A stretch of 12,654 bases of DNA. Source: an uncultured Lachnospiraceae bacterium. Its GTDB lineage: Bacteria; Bacillota; Clostridia; Lachnospirales; Lachnospiraceae. Both the position numbers and the translations under genes were made by a program. The notes under the pieces were generated by a model that worked only from the letters and a program-made list of their open reading frames with translations, was not told where the DNA came from and searched no databases. Positions 12,589-12,654 of the stretch are shown here, piece after piece. The stretch is from NCBI GenBank assembly GCA_910588955.1, contig CAJURQ010000049.1, forward strand, positions 1 through 12,654, read 5' to 3'. Each line of letters starts with the position of its first letter. Within the stretch, counting starts at the first letter, position 1.

Positions 12589-12654
12589 TTTGTACTCCCT
12601 TGTGAATTATAATTTTAAATTCTACCCATACACCTCTTATGTAGAACTTAGTCT

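Noticed and set aside
12589..12654. Possible second promoter (a TATAAT-like box on the minus strand near 12609)
   Set aside because: No acceptable -35 box is found at 16-18 bases, and the stretch is simply A+T-rich.

Overview
The window reads as chromosomal DNA of a low-to-middle G+C Gram-positive bacterium, most likely a motile member of the Clostridia (Lachnospiraceae-like). The evidence is strong AGGAGG-type ribosome sites before nearly every gene, near-consensus sigma-A promoters with 17-base spacers, hairpin-plus-U terminators, and protein sequences typical of that group. The family assignment is an inference from protein style and was not tested by a search.

Bases 1-1230 are an accessory scar beside a tRNA gene. 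They hold an end-like repeat pair of an IS21-type element, a compact candidate type I toxin-antitoxin locus (27-residue hydrophobic peptide on the minus strand at 496-579, and a convergent antisense RNA of about 95 nt on the plus strand), a fused remnant of a small XRE-type regulator and an IS1182-type transposase, and the last 51 codons of a tyrosine recombinase. The recombinase remnant points at the 3' end of a tRNA-Arg(ACG) gene (1315-1388, minus). That is the usual layout of an integrative element that entered at a tRNA and then decayed.

Bases 1479-12451 carry ten genes, all on the minus strand, forming one signalling cluster. In transcription order they are: an intact response regulator-HD-GYP protein (364 aa), a free HPt phosphotransfer protein (126 aa), a PAS-histidine kinase with a C-terminal tail that looks like an HPt domain without its histidine, a second response regulator-HD-GYP protein whose metal-binding residues are degraded, then cheR, cheB, a CheY-like receiver, cheA, cheW and a membrane chemoreceptor. 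Near-consensus promoters are visible before the first gene (12546-12574) and before cheR (8277-8305). A strong terminator sits between the first and second genes.

The cluster seems to join a chemoreceptor/CheA pathway with adaptation enzymes (CheR, CheB) to a kinase-HPt phosphorelay, with two HD-GYP receivers as likely outputs (intact one: cyclic-di-GMP hydrolysis). No cheC, cheD, cheX, cheZ or flagellar gene lies in the window, so whether it steers flagella or serves another output cannot be decided from sequence. The che transcript has no visible terminator before the tRNA-Arg promoter, which starts just 8 bases beyond the receptor stop codon.
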